The notes under the pieces were generated by a model that was given only the letters and a program-made list of their open reading frames with translations, was not told where the DNA came from and ran no database searches. Source: Gemmatimonas sp. (lineage in GTDB: Bacteria > Gemmatimonadota > Gemmatimonadetes > Gemmatimonadales > Gemmatimonadaceae). Taken from it: a stretch of DNA of 58,686 nt. The DNA is taken from NCBI RefSeq assembly GCF_021298855.1, contig NZ_JAJTHI010000068.1:1-58686 (forward strand). Reading direction: 5' to 3'. This document shows, piece after piece, positions 8,174 to 17,692 of the stretch; the first letter of the stretch is position 1; every line of letters starts with the position of its first letter. The position numbers and the translations under genes are program-made.

Positions 8174-9577
8174 TCAAGGCACCGGCCGCCGCGGTGCCTG
8201 ACGGGTAACCCACGTGATGGCGGCATCGAGCGCCGGGTCTCGGCCGTCGAGCAGGGCCCGCCGATCGGGGGAAACGAGCTGGTTTGGTGTCACCCCGTCT
8301 CCCTCCACCGGTTTCCCGTTGGCGCCAATGAAGTTGGCGATGGCGTGATACAGGATGTCCCCGTTGGGTAGCCGTTCCGGAACGGAGGGGAGTGCCTGTC
8401 CGGCCGACTGCGTGCCGAAGACGCTGGCCCGCCCGAGCCCCTGCAGCCCGCCGGCGAAGATCTCCGTGGTGCTGGCCGACAGGGGGTCCACGACGAGCGC
8501 GAGCGGACCGCGAAACGGCGTCACGGCACGAAGCCGCGTGTCCACACGGCGGGGGTTCGCCATGAAACGCATGGTGCCGCCGCGCTGCACCATCTCCCCG
8601 ATCGCCACCGCGCTATCGAGGAAGTGCCCGGCGAAGCCCATGGACATGCCGCCCACCCCTCCCGGGTTGCCCCGCACATCCAGCACGATCGCGTCTGCAC
8701 CGCGCAGCGAGTCCACCGCCGCGTCGAACTGCGCGGCCAGCACGGGCATCCAGATGTTGAAGCGGATCACGCCGATCGTCCGGCCGTCGCGCTGCACCCG
8801 ATGCCAGTCGAGCGCCGCGGCAAGCGGCGGCAGGTTGCCGAACTTGGTGATCGTGCCGCGCTCCGCCCCGTACGTCAGGGTGAGCGGGCGCGCGGTGGAG
8901 CGCGCGTCGCGGAACCCCACCGTGATGGTGTCGCCCGCCTGACCGCCGAGCGCCATGGTGGTGCCCTGCCAGGCAAACAGGGCGCGACGCCGCGGCTCGA
9001 GGCTTTCCGGCAACAGCGCCAGCCGAGCCGCTGACGGGCACCCGCGAACCGACTCGACTTCCCACCCGGTGCGGACCCCCGCCTGCCACGCCGGTCCGCC
9101 GGTGTCGATCGACGTGACCAGCATGGCCGACCCCACCAGGCGCGTATCGAAGCCCAGCGAGCCGCTGGCCCCCTGCCGCGCGGCGCCGTCACCACGGCCC
9201 ATGGTCGCGTCCGACACCTCCTGCGGGATGATGGAGAAGTGCGACTGCCGCAGACGCGACACCATGTCGGCCAGCACGAGCCGCAATTCGCCGCGCGTGC
9301 GCGCCGCCGCGGCCCGGGGACGCAGCTCGTCGCGAACCGCCTGCCAGTTCACCCCGTTGTAGGTGGTGTCCCAGTGGGTGCGCCGGATGATCGTCCAGGC
9401 ACTGTCGAAGGTGACCAGCGCGTCCGCCGCCGGCGCGGAGGCCAGCGACGAACCGTCGGTTGCTGCCCCGCCTCCGCACGAGGCGGGCAGGGCGGCCGCG
9501 CCGCCGGCCGACCGCCCGGCGCCCACGCAGCCGGTCGCCAGCACGAGCACCAGCGAGCAGAACAAGAAAGTCTTCAC
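8174..9577 (-). CDS. S41 family peptidase (C-terminal processing protease-like), lipoprotein
   Basis: 467 residues from GTG 9577, which gives the signal VKTFLFCSLVLVLATGC with a lipobox Cys17; a longer frame to 9667 lacks signal character. A helical N-terminal part (HWDTTYNGVNWQAVRDELRP) and a PDZ-like stretch (GSAMLVTSIDTGGPAWQAG) precede the S41 core: VLDVRGNPGG, then DPLSASTTEIFAGGLQ with the presumptive nucleophile serine. Where CtpA-type enzymes have their catalytic lysine, this protein reads VFGTQSAGQA, so it may use a tricorn/IRBP-like triad or have changed activity. Divergent from transaldolase. Confidence 0.8.
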   Translation of the reverse strand: MKTFLFCSLVLVLATGCVGAGRSAGGAAALPASCGGGAATDGSSLASAPAADALVTFDSAWTIIRRTHWDTTYNGVNWQAVRDELRPRAAAARTRGELRLVLADMVSRLRQSHFSIIPQEVSDATMGRGDGAARQGASGSLGFDTRLVGSAMLVTSIDTGGPAWQAGVRTGWEVESVRGCPSAARLALLPESLEPRRRALFAWQGTTMALGGQAGDTITVGFRDARSTARPLTLTYGAERGTITKFGNLPPLAAALDWHRVQRDGRTIGVIRFNIWMPVLAAQFDAAVDSLRGADAIVLDVRGNPGGVGGMSMGFAGHFLDSAVAIGEMVQRGGTMRFMANPRRVDTRLRAVTPFRGPLALVVDPLSASTTEIFAGGLQGLGRASVFGTQSAGQALPSVPERLPNGDILYHAIANFIGANGKPVEGDGVTPNQLVSPDRRALLDGRDPALDAAITWVTRQAPRRPVP

Positions 9578-9708
9578 GAAAGTGGAAATGGGTGTGGGGT
9601 GTAACCGTCTATTTTCAGAAACAACCGGCCGCTGCTCTCGCCGCCGCCATGTGCAGCACATTACCATGCATAGCTGCCCCTCCTCTTCACGCGCCTTCTC
9701 CGGTTCCC

Positions 9709-10839
9709 ATGTCCGCTCGCCTGCACGCGCTGCACGCCGCTGGTCAGTCCCTGTGGCTCGACTATATCGACCGCACCATGCTTTCCAACGGGGATCTGGC
9801 CCGCCGGATTGCCGAGGATGCCCTCACCGGCATGACCTCGAACCCCACCATCTTCGAGAAGGCGCTGGCCGAGGGTGCCGCGTACGACGCCCAGCTGGCC
9901 ACCTTGCCCTCCGCGCTGTCCGACCGCGACGCCTTTTTTGAAGTGGCGGCCACGGATGTGCGTCAGGCCTGTGATGCCTTCCGCACGGTCTACGACCGGA
10001 CGCAGGGACTAGACGGATTCGTCTCGCTGGAGGTTTCACCGGATCTCGCGCGCGACACCGCCGGAACGGTCGCCGAAGCGCGCCGGTTGTGGGCCAGCGT
10101 GGACCGCCCCAACCTCATGATCAAGGTGCCGGGCACGCCAGAAGGCGCCGAGGCCATCCGGCAGCTCATTGCCGACGGCATCAACGTGAATGTCACGTTG
10201 CTCTTCTCGATCGAGGCGCATGCGCGCGTCATCGAGGCCTACCTGGCCGGCCTGGAAGCCCGCGCCGCCGCCGGCCTGCCCATCGACCGCATCGGTTCCG
10301 TGGCCAGCTTCTTCGTGAGCCGCGTCGACTCGGCCATCGACAAGCAGTTGGGCGTCCTGGCCGCCGCCGCCCCCGAGCGCGCCGAGGCGCTGCTGGCCCT
10401 GCAGGGCAAGGCCGCCATTGCCAACGCCAAGCTCGCCTATCGTCTGTTTCAGGCGTCGTTCTCTGGCGCGCGGTGGGCCGCGCTCAGCAGCCGCGGTGCG
10501 CGCGTGCAGCGTCCGCTGTGGGCCTCCACCAGCACCAAGAACCCGGCGTATCGCGATGTGATCTACGTGGAGGAGCTCATCGGTCCCGACACGGTCAACA
10601 CGCTCCCGCCCGCCACGCTCGAGGCGTTCCGTGATCACGGCGAAGTGCGGGCATCGGTGACGGAGTCGGTGGCCGAAGCGGAGCGGTCGCTGGCGGCGCT
10701 CGAGGCGCACGGGGTGTCGCTCCAGTCGGTGACCGACACGCTGCTCGCTGAGGGGCTCGCCTCCTTCGAGCAGTCGTTCGTGACGTTGCTGGCCGGACTG
10801 GCCCGCAAGCGCGCGGCGCTCGCGCCGGCCGCCTCCTGA
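9709..10839 (+). CDS. tal: transaldolase
   Basis: 376 residues, cytosolic. It transfers a dihydroxyacetone unit between sedoheptulose-7-phosphate and glyceraldehyde-3-phosphate in the non-oxidative pentose phosphate pathway. Family blocks: LWLDYIDRTMLSNGDLARRI, GMTSNPTIFEKA, the Schiff-base lysine in LMIKVPGTPEG, GINVNVTLLFS, SVASFFVSRVD, RPLWASTSTKNP, and DTVNTLPPAT. Length fits the long mycobacterial/cyanobacterial type. No Shine-Dalgarno is seen before ATG 9709. It heads a run of central-carbon genes (pyk, pgi, fba) on the same strand. Confidence 0.95.
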   Translation: MSARLHALHAAGQSLWLDYIDRTMLSNGDLARRIAEDALTGMTSNPTIFEKALAEGAAYDAQLATLPSALSDRDAFFEVAATDVRQACDAFRTVYDRTQGLDGFVSLEVSPDLARDTAGTVAEARRLWASVDRPNLMIKVPGTPEGAEAIRQLIADGINVNVTLLFSIEAHARVIEAYLAGLEARAAAGLPIDRIGSVASFFVSRVDSAIDKQLGVLAAAAPERAEALLALQGKAAIANAKLAYRLFQASFSGARWAALSSRGARVQRPLWASTSTKNPAYRDVIYVEELIGPDTVNTLPPATLEAFRDHGEVRASVTESVAEAERSLAALEAHGVSLQSVTDTLLAEGLASFEQSFVTLLAGLARKRAALAPAAS

Positions 10840-10942
10840 TCTCCCCACTCCCCCGGTTCCCTTGGCCACCACCACGCCCGACATGTCCATCTCCCGCACC
10901 GGCCCCGAACGCGCCGCCTCGCCTGCGGATGACCACGAGACG

Positions 10943-12370
10943 ATGACCAGCACCTTTCAGCGTGCGCACGTGCCGCGCACCAAGATCGTCGGCACACTCG
11001 GTCCGGCCAGCAACACGGCCGAGGCCATCCGGACGCTGGTCGACGCCGGCCTCGATGTGGCCCGCATCAACTTCTCGCACGGCACGCACGAGCAGCACGC
11101 GCGCACGATCGCCATGGTGCGCGCGGTGTCGGACGCCGCCGGACGCCCGGTGGCCATTCTTGGCGATCTGCAGGGGCCGCGCATTCGCATCGGCGCGCTG
11201 CCCGCTCCCCGGGAGCTGGAAGTGGGCGGCACCGTCGTGCTCGTGCCCGAGGAGGTGGCCGCGGGAGACGAAATCCCCATCACCTACGCCGATCTGTGCC
11301 ATGATGTGAACACCGGCAACCGCGTGCTCATCAACGATGGGCTTTTCGAGCTCGTCGTCACGCGCGTCGAGACGCCGCGCGTGTGGTGCACCGTGGTGCA
11401 CGGGGGAACGCTCACCAGCAACAAGGGCATGAACCTGCCCGGCATTGCCGTGTCGGCTCCGTCGCTGACCGACAAGGATCGCGCCGATCTGGCCTTCGCC
11501 GTGGCCAACGACCTTGACATGGTGGCGCTCAGCTTCGTGCGGCGCGCGCAGGACATCGATGAGCTGCGCGCGCTCATTCCCAGGACGATGCTGGTGGTGG
11601 CGAAGATCGAGAAGGATGTGGCGCTCGAGAACATCGAGGAGATCATGCGGTCCACCGACGCCGTCATGGTGGCGCGCGGCGACCTGGGGGTGGAACTCCC
11701 GTTCGAGGAAGTGCCCATTGCCCAGAAGCACATCATCGCCACGGCCAACCGCATGGGGCGTCCGGTGATCACCGCCACGCAGATGCTCGAGTCGATGATC
11801 GAGAATCCGCGTCCCACGCGCGCGGAAGCCAGCGATGTGGCCAATGCCATCCTCGATGGCACGGACGCCGTGATGCTGTCGGCGGAAACGGCGGCGGGGC
11901 ATTACCCGCGCCTCGCCGTGGAAGCGATGCGCCGCATCATCCGGGAAATCGAGACCAGGCCGCGCCCGGGCGCCAGCGCGCGGCTCGAGCGGCGCGTCGT
12001 CAGCGGCGTGAACATCGAGGAAGCGATCGCCGCGGCCACCGTGGCGGCCGTGCGCATGCTCGATGCGCCGCTGGTGGTGGTGTTCACGAAGAGCGGCTTC
12101 ACCGCCCGCATCGTGTCCTCGCACCGTCCCAGCGTGCCCATCCTCGCGCTCACCGACGAACCACGCGTGTGCCGCCAGCTGGCGCTCGTGTGGGGCGTGG
12201 TGCCGCGTCTCGTGCCCACGGCACGCGGGTACGATCACATGGTGGCCATGGCCCTGCGCGAGGCGCTCGACCTCAATCTGGTGACCAAGGGCGACCGCGT
12301 GCTCGTGACCGCGGGCGTGCCGTTCGACGTGCCCGGCACGACCAACCTGCTGAAGGTCGAAACGGTCTGA
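10943..12370 (+). CDS. pyk: pyruvate kinase
   Basis: 475 residues from ATG 10943, placing the conserved PRTKIVGTLGPAS at residue 11; TTG 10862 and ATG 10883 would add up to 27 non-conserved residues. It makes pyruvate and ATP from phosphoenolpyruvate and ADP. Family features: DVARINFSHG, GDLQGPRIRIG, TDKDRADLAF, the catalytic VAKIEKD, MVARGDLGVELPFEEVPIAQK, TATQMLESMIENPRPTRAEASDVANAI, and a C-terminal allosteric-type domain (VVVFTKSGFTARIVSSHRP). It lies 100 bp after tal and 25 bp before the MBL hydrolase, probably cotranscribed. Confidence 0.95.
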   Translation: MTSTFQRAHVPRTKIVGTLGPASNTAEAIRTLVDAGLDVARINFSHGTHEQHARTIAMVRAVSDAAGRPVAILGDLQGPRIRIGALPAPRELEVGGTVVLVPEEVAAGDEIPITYADLCHDVNTGNRVLINDGLFELVVTRVETPRVWCTVVHGGTLTSNKGMNLPGIAVSAPSLTDKDRADLAFAVANDLDMVALSFVRRAQDIDELRALIPRTMLVVAKIEKDVALENIEEIMRSTDAVMVARGDLGVELPFEEVPIAQKHIIATANRMGRPVITATQMLESMIENPRPTRAEASDVANAILDGTDAVMLSAETAAGHYPRLAVEAMRRIIREIETRPRPGASARLERRVVSGVNIEEAIAAATVAAVRMLDAPLVVVFTKSGFTARIVSSHRPSVPILALTDEPRVCRQLALVWGVVPRLVPTARGYDHMVAMALREALDLNLVTKGDRVLVTAGVPFDVPGTTNLLKVETV

Positions 12371-12395
12371 CCTGACGTCGCGACCGGCGACCGGC

Positions 12396-13181
12396 GTGCG
12401 CCTCACGTTCCTCGGCACCGGCACGAGCTTCGGCGTGCCGCAGGTGGGCTGCGAGTGTGCCGTGTGTACGTCCACCGACCCGCGCGACCGGCGCACGCGC
12501 TGCGGGGTGGTCATCGAGGCGGCCAACGGCACGCGCCTGCTGGTGGACACGCCGCCCGAGCTGCGATTGCAGCTCGTGGCGGTCGGCATCGCCACCGTCG
12601 ATGCCGTGCTCTTCACGCACGAGCACGCCGACCACATTCACGGCATCGACGATCTGCGCGCCATCACGATCCGACGCGGGGCCCCGCTCCCCTTCTACGC
12701 GGAGCCTCCCACCTTCGCCACGCTGCAGGCGCGCTTCCCGTACATCTTCGATGCGGCCTTTCGTCCGCTCCTCGGCACGACGCGTCCGGAGGGGGTGCTC
12801 CACCCCATCACCCCCGGGACGGCCTTTCGGGTGAATGGCACGTCGGTGCTGCCCATCGCCGTGCCGCACGGACGCGCCTCGGTGGTGGGTTTCCGCGTGG
12901 GCAATCTGGCCTACATCACCGACGCCAAAACGCTCCCCGACGAGGCGCTGGCCAGTCTTGTCGGCGTGCAGGTGCTCGTGCTCAACGCCCTGCTGCGGAC
13001 GCCGCATCCCACGCACCTTTCGATCGCCGAAGCGGTGGACATGGCGCAGCGCGTCGGCGCCGCCCGCACCTACTTCACGCATCTCACGCACGACAACTTC
13101 CACGCGCAGCTTGCCGCCGAACTGCCTCCCGGAATCGCTCCGGCGCACGATGGTTTGGTGGTGGACCTGCCGGAGCCTTGA
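12396..13181 (+). CDS. MBL-fold metallo-hydrolase (PhnP-like)
   Basis: 261 residues, GTG start at 12396 giving MRLTFLGTGTSFGVPQ. The metallo-beta-lactamase metal site is clear: HEHADHIHG, with further ligands in AVPHGR, YITDAK and FTHLTHDN. An early cysteine pair (CECAVCTS) resembles the PhnP/PqqB-like branch, where it binds structural zinc. PhnP cleaves cyclic phosphodiesters; the substrate here is unknown. It sits between pyk and pgi, 2 bp before pgi, so translational coupling within the glycolytic run is likely. Confidence 0.8.
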   Translation: MRLTFLGTGTSFGVPQVGCECAVCTSTDPRDRRTRCGVVIEAANGTRLLVDTPPELRLQLVAVGIATVDAVLFTHEHADHIHGIDDLRAITIRRGAPLPFYAEPPTFATLQARFPYIFDAAFRPLLGTTRPEGVLHPITPGTAFRVNGTSVLPIAVPHGRASVVGFRVGNLAYITDAKTLPDEALASLVGVQVLVLNALLRTPHPTHLSIAEAVDMAQRVGAARTYFTHLTHDNFHAQLAAELPPGIAPAHDGLVVDLPEP

Positions 13182-13183
13182 TC

Positions 13184-14584
13184 ATGGCACTCTCCTTCGA
13201 TTTCACGAACATGATGGCCGGCGTGCTGCCGCACGGTGCCGGCATTGCCGAACGCGAGTGGCACGATGCCGCGGCCACCTTTGCGCGCGCGCACGCCGCC
13301 GTGCATGCGCGCACGGGCGACCTCGGCTTTCTCACCCTTGCCACCAACGAGCCGCTCCTGGCGTCGTCGCTCGCGGTGGCCGAGCGGGTGCAGGGCCGGT
13401 TCGACGATGTCCTCCTGCTGGGCATTGGCGGGTCGGCGCTGGGGCCCATCGCCTTGCGCACCGCGCTCTGTCCGCCGCGCTGGAACGAACTCACCGCGGC
13501 GCAGCGCGGGGGGCGCCCGCGGCTGCACGTATTGGACAACGTCGACCCGGCGACCATTGGGGCCACACTCGATCGGCTCGATCTCACGCGTACGCTCGTG
13601 CTCGTGGTGTCGAAGTCGGGCGGCACGGTCGAAACCATGGCGCAGTATCTCATCGTGCGCGACGCCCTGGCGCAGGCCGTGGGCGAGGAGGCGGCGCGCG
13701 AACATCTGGTGCTGGTGACCGATCCGCAGGTGGGCGCGCTGCGACGCATCGCCCGTGACGAGGGGATCGCGGCGGTGGAGATCCCGGCCAACGTGGGCGG
13801 CCGTTTCTCGGTGCTCTCGCCCGTGGGCATTCTGCCGGCGGCGCTCATTGGCGTCGACGTGCGGGCGCTGCTGGCCGGTGCGGCGCACATCACGGCCCAG
13901 GCGCAGGGCACCGAGCTCGCCGGCAACCTCCCCGGCGCCTTTGCCGTCCTGCAGTGGCTGGCCGACACGCGGCACGGACGATCGGTCCAGGTGCTCATGC
14001 CCTACGCGGATCCGCTGCGCGATCTCGCGCTCTGGTTCGTGCAGCTCTGGGCCGAATCGCTGGGCAAGATCCGCCCCGATGGCACCTCGGTGGGCCCCAC
14101 GCCGCTACCGGCACTCGGGGCCACCGACCAGCACTCGCAGGTGCAGCTCTTCATGGAGGGGCCGCCGGACAAGACGGTCACCTTCGTGGCTGTCAGCGGG
14201 CGCACCAACGACGGTCGCATTCCGGCGCGCCACGCCGATATCCCCGAACTCGGCTACCTGGGCGGGCACACGCTGGGCGAACTCATCGATATCGAACAGC
14301 GGGCCACGGCGGGGGCGCTCGCGGCGCGCGGCCGCTTCAATGCCACCATCCACATCGACCGCATCGACGCCTGGCACCTCGGCGCACTCATGCAGCTCTT
14401 TGCCCTTGCCACCGCGTACGCGGGTGAACTGTACGGGGTCAATGCGTTCGACCAGCCCGGGGTGGAGCTGGGCAAGCAATTCGCCTACGCCATGCTGGGG
14501 CGAACCGGGAGCGAGGCGGCGCGCTCGGAGTGGGATGCGCTCCCCAAACCCGACCCGCGCTTCATGATCACGCCGGCCGTGTAA
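13184..14584 (+). CDS. pgi: glucose-6-phosphate isomerase
   Basis: 466 residues from ATG 13184, 2 bp after the MBL gene; the same frame stays open upstream but without homology. It interconverts glucose-6-phosphate and fructose-6-phosphate. Motifs: DDVLLLGIGGSALGP (sugar-phosphate SIS domain), LVVSKSGGTVET, NVGGRFSVLSPVGILPAAL, GPTPLPALGATDQHSQVQLF, and the C-terminal AFDQPGVELGKQFAYAMLG. It is shorter than the E. coli enzyme (549), in the range of the compact bacterial type. The next gene in the run is aldolase after a 152-bp spacer. Confidence 0.95.
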   Translation: MALSFDFTNMMAGVLPHGAGIAEREWHDAAATFARAHAAVHARTGDLGFLTLATNEPLLASSLAVAERVQGRFDDVLLLGIGGSALGPIALRTALCPPRWNELTAAQRGGRPRLHVLDNVDPATIGATLDRLDLTRTLVLVVSKSGGTVETMAQYLIVRDALAQAVGEEAAREHLVLVTDPQVGALRRIARDEGIAAVEIPANVGGRFSVLSPVGILPAALIGVDVRALLAGAAHITAQAQGTELAGNLPGAFAVLQWLADTRHGRSVQVLMPYADPLRDLALWFVQLWAESLGKIRPDGTSVGPTPLPALGATDQHSQVQLFMEGPPDKTVTFVAVSGRTNDGRIPARHADIPELGYLGGHTLGELIDIEQRATAGALAARGRFNATIHIDRIDAWHLGALMQLFALATAYAGELYGVNAFDQPGVELGKQFAYAMLGRTGSEAARSEWDALPKPDPRFMITPAV

Positions 14585-14736
14585 CGCCGGCGTCGGCGCA
14601 CACCCGGACGAGGCCCGGACGCCCTCGCCCGCGGGAAACACGATGGCAACTCCGGCATCGGGCTTGCCGGCACCGTTCATAGAGTGGGAACTTACAGCGG
14701 ACCCCAGTTCAGCATTTCCACCCCCGACGATCGCTC

Positions 14737-16158
14737 ATGTCCGATTCGACGATGACCCCGGCTTCGCTGCTCGGCGGCGCCCTGACGGTTTCCGACGGTG
14801 TACTGCGGGTGCATGACGCCGCCGTGCTGGCCACCTCCCAGTTCGACACCCTGGTACACGAGGCGGTGTTCGGTGCCACCGAAGCCGAGCGCGATTTCGC
14901 CCGCTGGGTGATCTGGGAGATCGGTCAGCAGGTGGGCGTGCGGCCGGCGTCCATCCACGAACTGTACGTGGCGCGCGGGGCGGGCAAGTGCGGCGGGTTC
15001 ACCGTGCCGGCCATGAACATCCGCGCCATGTCGTACGATACGGCGCGCGCCGTCTTCCGCACGGCCATCAGGCTCGAGGCGGGGGCCTTCATCCTCGAAA
15101 TCGCCCGCTCGGAAATCGCCTACACCGAACAGCGTCCGGCCGAGTACGTCACGGTCATGCTCGCCGCGGCGCTGCGGGAAGGGTTCCGCGGGCCGGTGTT
15201 CATCCAGGGCGATCACTTCCAGGTGAACCACAAGAAGTACGCCGTTGATCCGGTCACCGAGGTGAACGCCGTGAAGGCGCTCGTCACCGAGGCCGTCGCC
15301 GCCGGCTTCTACAACATCGACGTGGATACGTCCACGCTCGTCGACCTGAGCAAGCCCACGCTCACCGAACAGCAGCGCCTCAATTACGAAGTGTGCGTGG
15401 ACATCACGCGCTTCGTGCGCGCGGCGGAGCCGGCTGGCGTGACCATCTCCATTGGTGGCGAGATCGGTGAAGTCGGGACGGAGAACAGCACGCCCGAAGA
15501 GCTCGAGGCCTTCATGGAAGGGTTCAACGCCACGCTCGCGGCGCAGGCGCCCGGCATGGCGGGGCTGAGCAAGATCTCCGTGCAGTCGGGCACGTCGCAC
15601 GGCGGGGTCGTGCTCGCCGACGGCACCATCGCCGATGTGGCGCTCGATCTCGACACGCTCGAGGTGCTCTCGAAGCTGGGGCGTGACCGGTACGGCATGG
15701 CGGGCGCGGTGCAGCACGGCGCGTCCACCCTCCCGGACGCGGCGTTCAGCAACTTCCCCAAGCGCGAAACGGCGGAGATTCACCTCGCGACGAACTTCCA
15801 GACCATGATGTTCGATCACCTGCCGCCGGAGCTGCTGCAGGAGATCTACGCGTGGCTCGACGTGAACGCGAAGGACGAGCGCAAGGCCACCGACAGCGAC
15901 GCGCAGTTCTACTACAAGACGCGCAAGAAGGCGATCGGCCCCTTCAAGAAGACGCTGTGGGCGCTGCCGGTCGAATTGCGCGAGAAGCTCGGCGCCGCGT
16001 ACGACGCCAAGTTCACGTTCCTCTTCACCCAGCTGGGTATCGCCGGCACGAAGACGTACGTGGAGCAGTTCGTCACCATGCCGGAACAGCACCGTCCGCT
16101 CCCCACGGGAGCGTCCACGATCATCGCGGCGCCGGACGATGCGGATCTTTCCGACTGA
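14737..16158 (+). CDS. fba: class II fructose-bisphosphate aldolase, long type
   Basis: 473 residues. Zinc-dependent cleavage of fructose-1,6-bisphosphate. Family marks include GGFTVPAMNIRAMSYDTARAV, FIQGDHFQVNHKKY, FYNIDVDTSTLVD, ISIGGEIGEVG, SVQSGTSHGGVVLADG and GAVQHGASTLPD. It is longer than the E. coli class II enzyme (359), with an N-terminal extension and a C-terminal part (KKAIGPFKKTLWALP). The spacer before it holds a -10-like CATAGA/TAGAGT near 14677-14685, so it may have its own promoter. It closes the carbon-metabolism run. Confidence 0.85.
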   Translation: MSDSTMTPASLLGGALTVSDGVLRVHDAAVLATSQFDTLVHEAVFGATEAERDFARWVIWEIGQQVGVRPASIHELYVARGAGKCGGFTVPAMNIRAMSYDTARAVFRTAIRLEAGAFILEIARSEIAYTEQRPAEYVTVMLAAALREGFRGPVFIQGDHFQVNHKKYAVDPVTEVNAVKALVTEAVAAGFYNIDVDTSTLVDLSKPTLTEQQRLNYEVCVDITRFVRAAEPAGVTISIGGEIGEVGTENSTPEELEAFMEGFNATLAAQAPGMAGLSKISVQSGTSHGGVVLADGTIADVALDLDTLEVLSKLGRDRYGMAGAVQHGASTLPDAAFSNFPKRETAEIHLATNFQTMMFDHLPPELLQEIYAWLDVNAKDERKATDSDAQFYYKTRKKAIGPFKKTLWALPVELREKLGAAYDAKFTFLFTQLGIAGTKTYVEQFVTMPEQHRPLPTGASTIIAAPDDADLSD

Positions 16159-16180
16159 GTGACCGGTACGGACTGGGGGG

Positions 16181-16234
16181 CCGCAGGCAGCACGGGCTGC
16201 CTGCGGACAGCCTACGGAGCCCGGGCGGGGCTCC
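16181..16234 (+). terminator. two hairpins after the aldolase gene
   Basis: First stem CCGCAGGCAG/CTGCCTGCGG (16181-16190 with 16197-16206, 6-nt loop); second GGAGCCC/GGGCTCC (16216-16222 with 16228-16234). Neither is followed by a T-run, so this may be a weak or Rho-assisted terminator, or leader structure for the next gene. Confidence 0.4.
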
Positions 16235-16252
16235 TCACTCGCTGGAGGTCAT

Positions 16253-16777
16253 ATGGCTCGTGATTACGACGACGACCGCGTGGTCGTGATTGAGAAGGAC
16301 AGCAACAACGGCGTCGGACTCCTGCTGCTTGGGCTCGCGCTTGGCGCCGGGGCGGCGTTGCTCTTTGCTCCGGCCAGTGGTCGCGAGACCCGCGAGCGCA
16401 TTTCGCGGGAGGCGCGGCGCGCCGCGCGTCGTGCAAAGGACGTGACCGACGAGTTCGGCGACAAGCTGGCGGGCCAGGTGGAGCGTGCCCGTTCAGGGGT
16501 GGATGAGCGCCTGGGGCGCGCCCGTAACGCGGTGAACAGCCGTGTCGATGCCGTGAACGAGGCGGTGTCGGCCAGCCGCGATGCGGCACGTGAGGCGCGG
16601 GCCGACATCGAGCGGGCGGTGGCCAACAGCAAGCGTGCCTACGCCGACGGTCGTCGCGCGTATTCGGAACGGGCCTCGCGCTCCGGCATGTCGGGGGAAC
16701 CCGGCCCCATGGCCGACGATCGCGCCCCGCGCGGCGGCGCGGAGGGCCATGCAGACGGGTCTGCCGACGACGCTTGA
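16253..16777 (+). CDS. YtxH domain-containing protein
   Basis: 174 residues with a clear GGAGG ribosome binding site before ATG 16253. A single membrane segment, GVGLLLLGLALGAGAALLFAPASG, has the YtxH family ending (LFAPxSGxxTR). It is followed by a long charged helical region (about residues 45-135) rich in Arg, Ala and Asp, probably coiled coil, and a disordered acidic tail. YtxH proteins are small membrane-anchored stress-associated proteins of unknown mechanism. The gene overlaps the next one by 29 bp, implying coupled expression. Confidence 0.75.
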   Translation: MARDYDDDRVVVIEKDSNNGVGLLLLGLALGAGAALLFAPASGRETRERISREARRAARRAKDVTDEFGDKLAGQVERARSGVDERLGRARNAVNSRVDAVNEAVSASRDAAREARADIERAVANSKRAYADGRRAYSERASRSGMSGEPGPMADDRAPRGGAEGHADGSADDA

Positions 16778-17672
16778 GTCGTGGTGGGACATCCTCCGCC
16801 GCGTCTGGAATCAGGCGGCGGAGGACAACGTCCCGTTTCTCGCGGGCGGGCTGGCGTTCAACATCCTGCTCGCCCTCGTGCCGTTCGTGCTGCTGCTCAT
16901 TTCGGGGCTCTCCTTCCTGCTGGGCAGCGAGCCGGCAGAGGCCGCCGTCACCGTGACGCGGCTCATCGAACAGCTGCTCCCCAATGAAGCGCCGAGCGCC
17001 GGCGACCTGCTGCGCGGCGTCGTGACGGAAGTCCTGAGTACCCGTGGCACCGTCACCATCTACTCGGCCATCATCTTCGCCTGGTTTTCCACGCGCCTTT
17101 TCGGCTCGTTGCGCAGCGTCCTGGCCCTCATCTTCGACGGGACCGACCGCAGCATCGTGGCCGGCAAGCTGTTCGACTTCCTCGCCACCATCGTGGCCAC
17201 GGTGGCGGTGGTGGTGTACGTGGTCTTCTCGGCCTATCTCGACCTGGCCACGACCCGGGGCTTTGCGTTCCTGCGCACCGTGGGCCTGCAGCGCGACGCC
17301 ATGTCGGGGCTCGAGTACGTGGTGGGACGCCTGCTGGCCGTATTGCTCGTGTTCGCGCTCTTCTACGCGTTCTATCGCGGTTTGCCGCGCCGGCGTCCCA
17401 GCGTGCAGGTGGCTGCGGTGGCCGCGCTCACCGCGTCCATTCTGTTCGAGATCGCGCGACACGTCTTCGCCCTGGCCGTGGGGGCCGCGAATCCCGCCTC
17501 GCTGTACACCGGGACCATCGCCGCCATCGTGGCCGTCGTCTTCTGGACCTACTACAGCGCGTTCCTCTTCCTCCTTGGCGGCGAAGTGGCGCAGGCCTAC
17601 GATCTGCGTCGCGCCGAGCTGGCGGCGCTGCGCGACGGCGACGCACGCGCCACTCGCGTCCGCCCCCGGTAA
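16749..17672 (+). CDS. YihY/BrkB family inner-membrane protein
   Basis: 307 residues from ATG 16749, which has GGAGGG just upstream and overlaps the end of the YtxH gene. About six membrane helices. Family features: NVPFLAGGLAFNILLALVPFVLLLISG, STRLFGSLRSVLALIFDG, and the C-terminal YTGTIAAIVAVVFWTYYSAFLFLLGGEVAQAYD. The family (once misassigned as RNase BN) may be an envelope transporter; function unknown. The overlap with a second membrane protein suggests a two-gene envelope unit. Confidence 0.85.
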   Translation: MQTGLPTTLESWWDILRRVWNQAAEDNVPFLAGGLAFNILLALVPFVLLLISGLSFLLGSEPAEAAVTVTRLIEQLLPNEAPSAGDLLRGVVTEVLSTRGTVTIYSAIIFAWFSTRLFGSLRSVLALIFDGTDRSIVAGKLFDFLATIVATVAVVVYVVFSAYLDLATTRGFAFLRTVGLQRDAMSGLEYVVGRLLAVLLVFALFYAFYRGLPRRRPSVQVAAVAALTASILFEIARHVFALAVGAANPASLYTGTIAAIVAVVFWTYYSAFLFLLGGEVAQAYDLRRAELAALRDGDARATRVRPR

Positions 17673-17692
17673 GCGCGCCGATCCCTCTCACC

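Noticed and set aside
10862-10942. Longer N-terminus of pyruvate kinase from TTG 10862
   Set aside because: The 27 extra residues are not conserved in the family. The start cannot be settled by eye, so the shorter form is reported.
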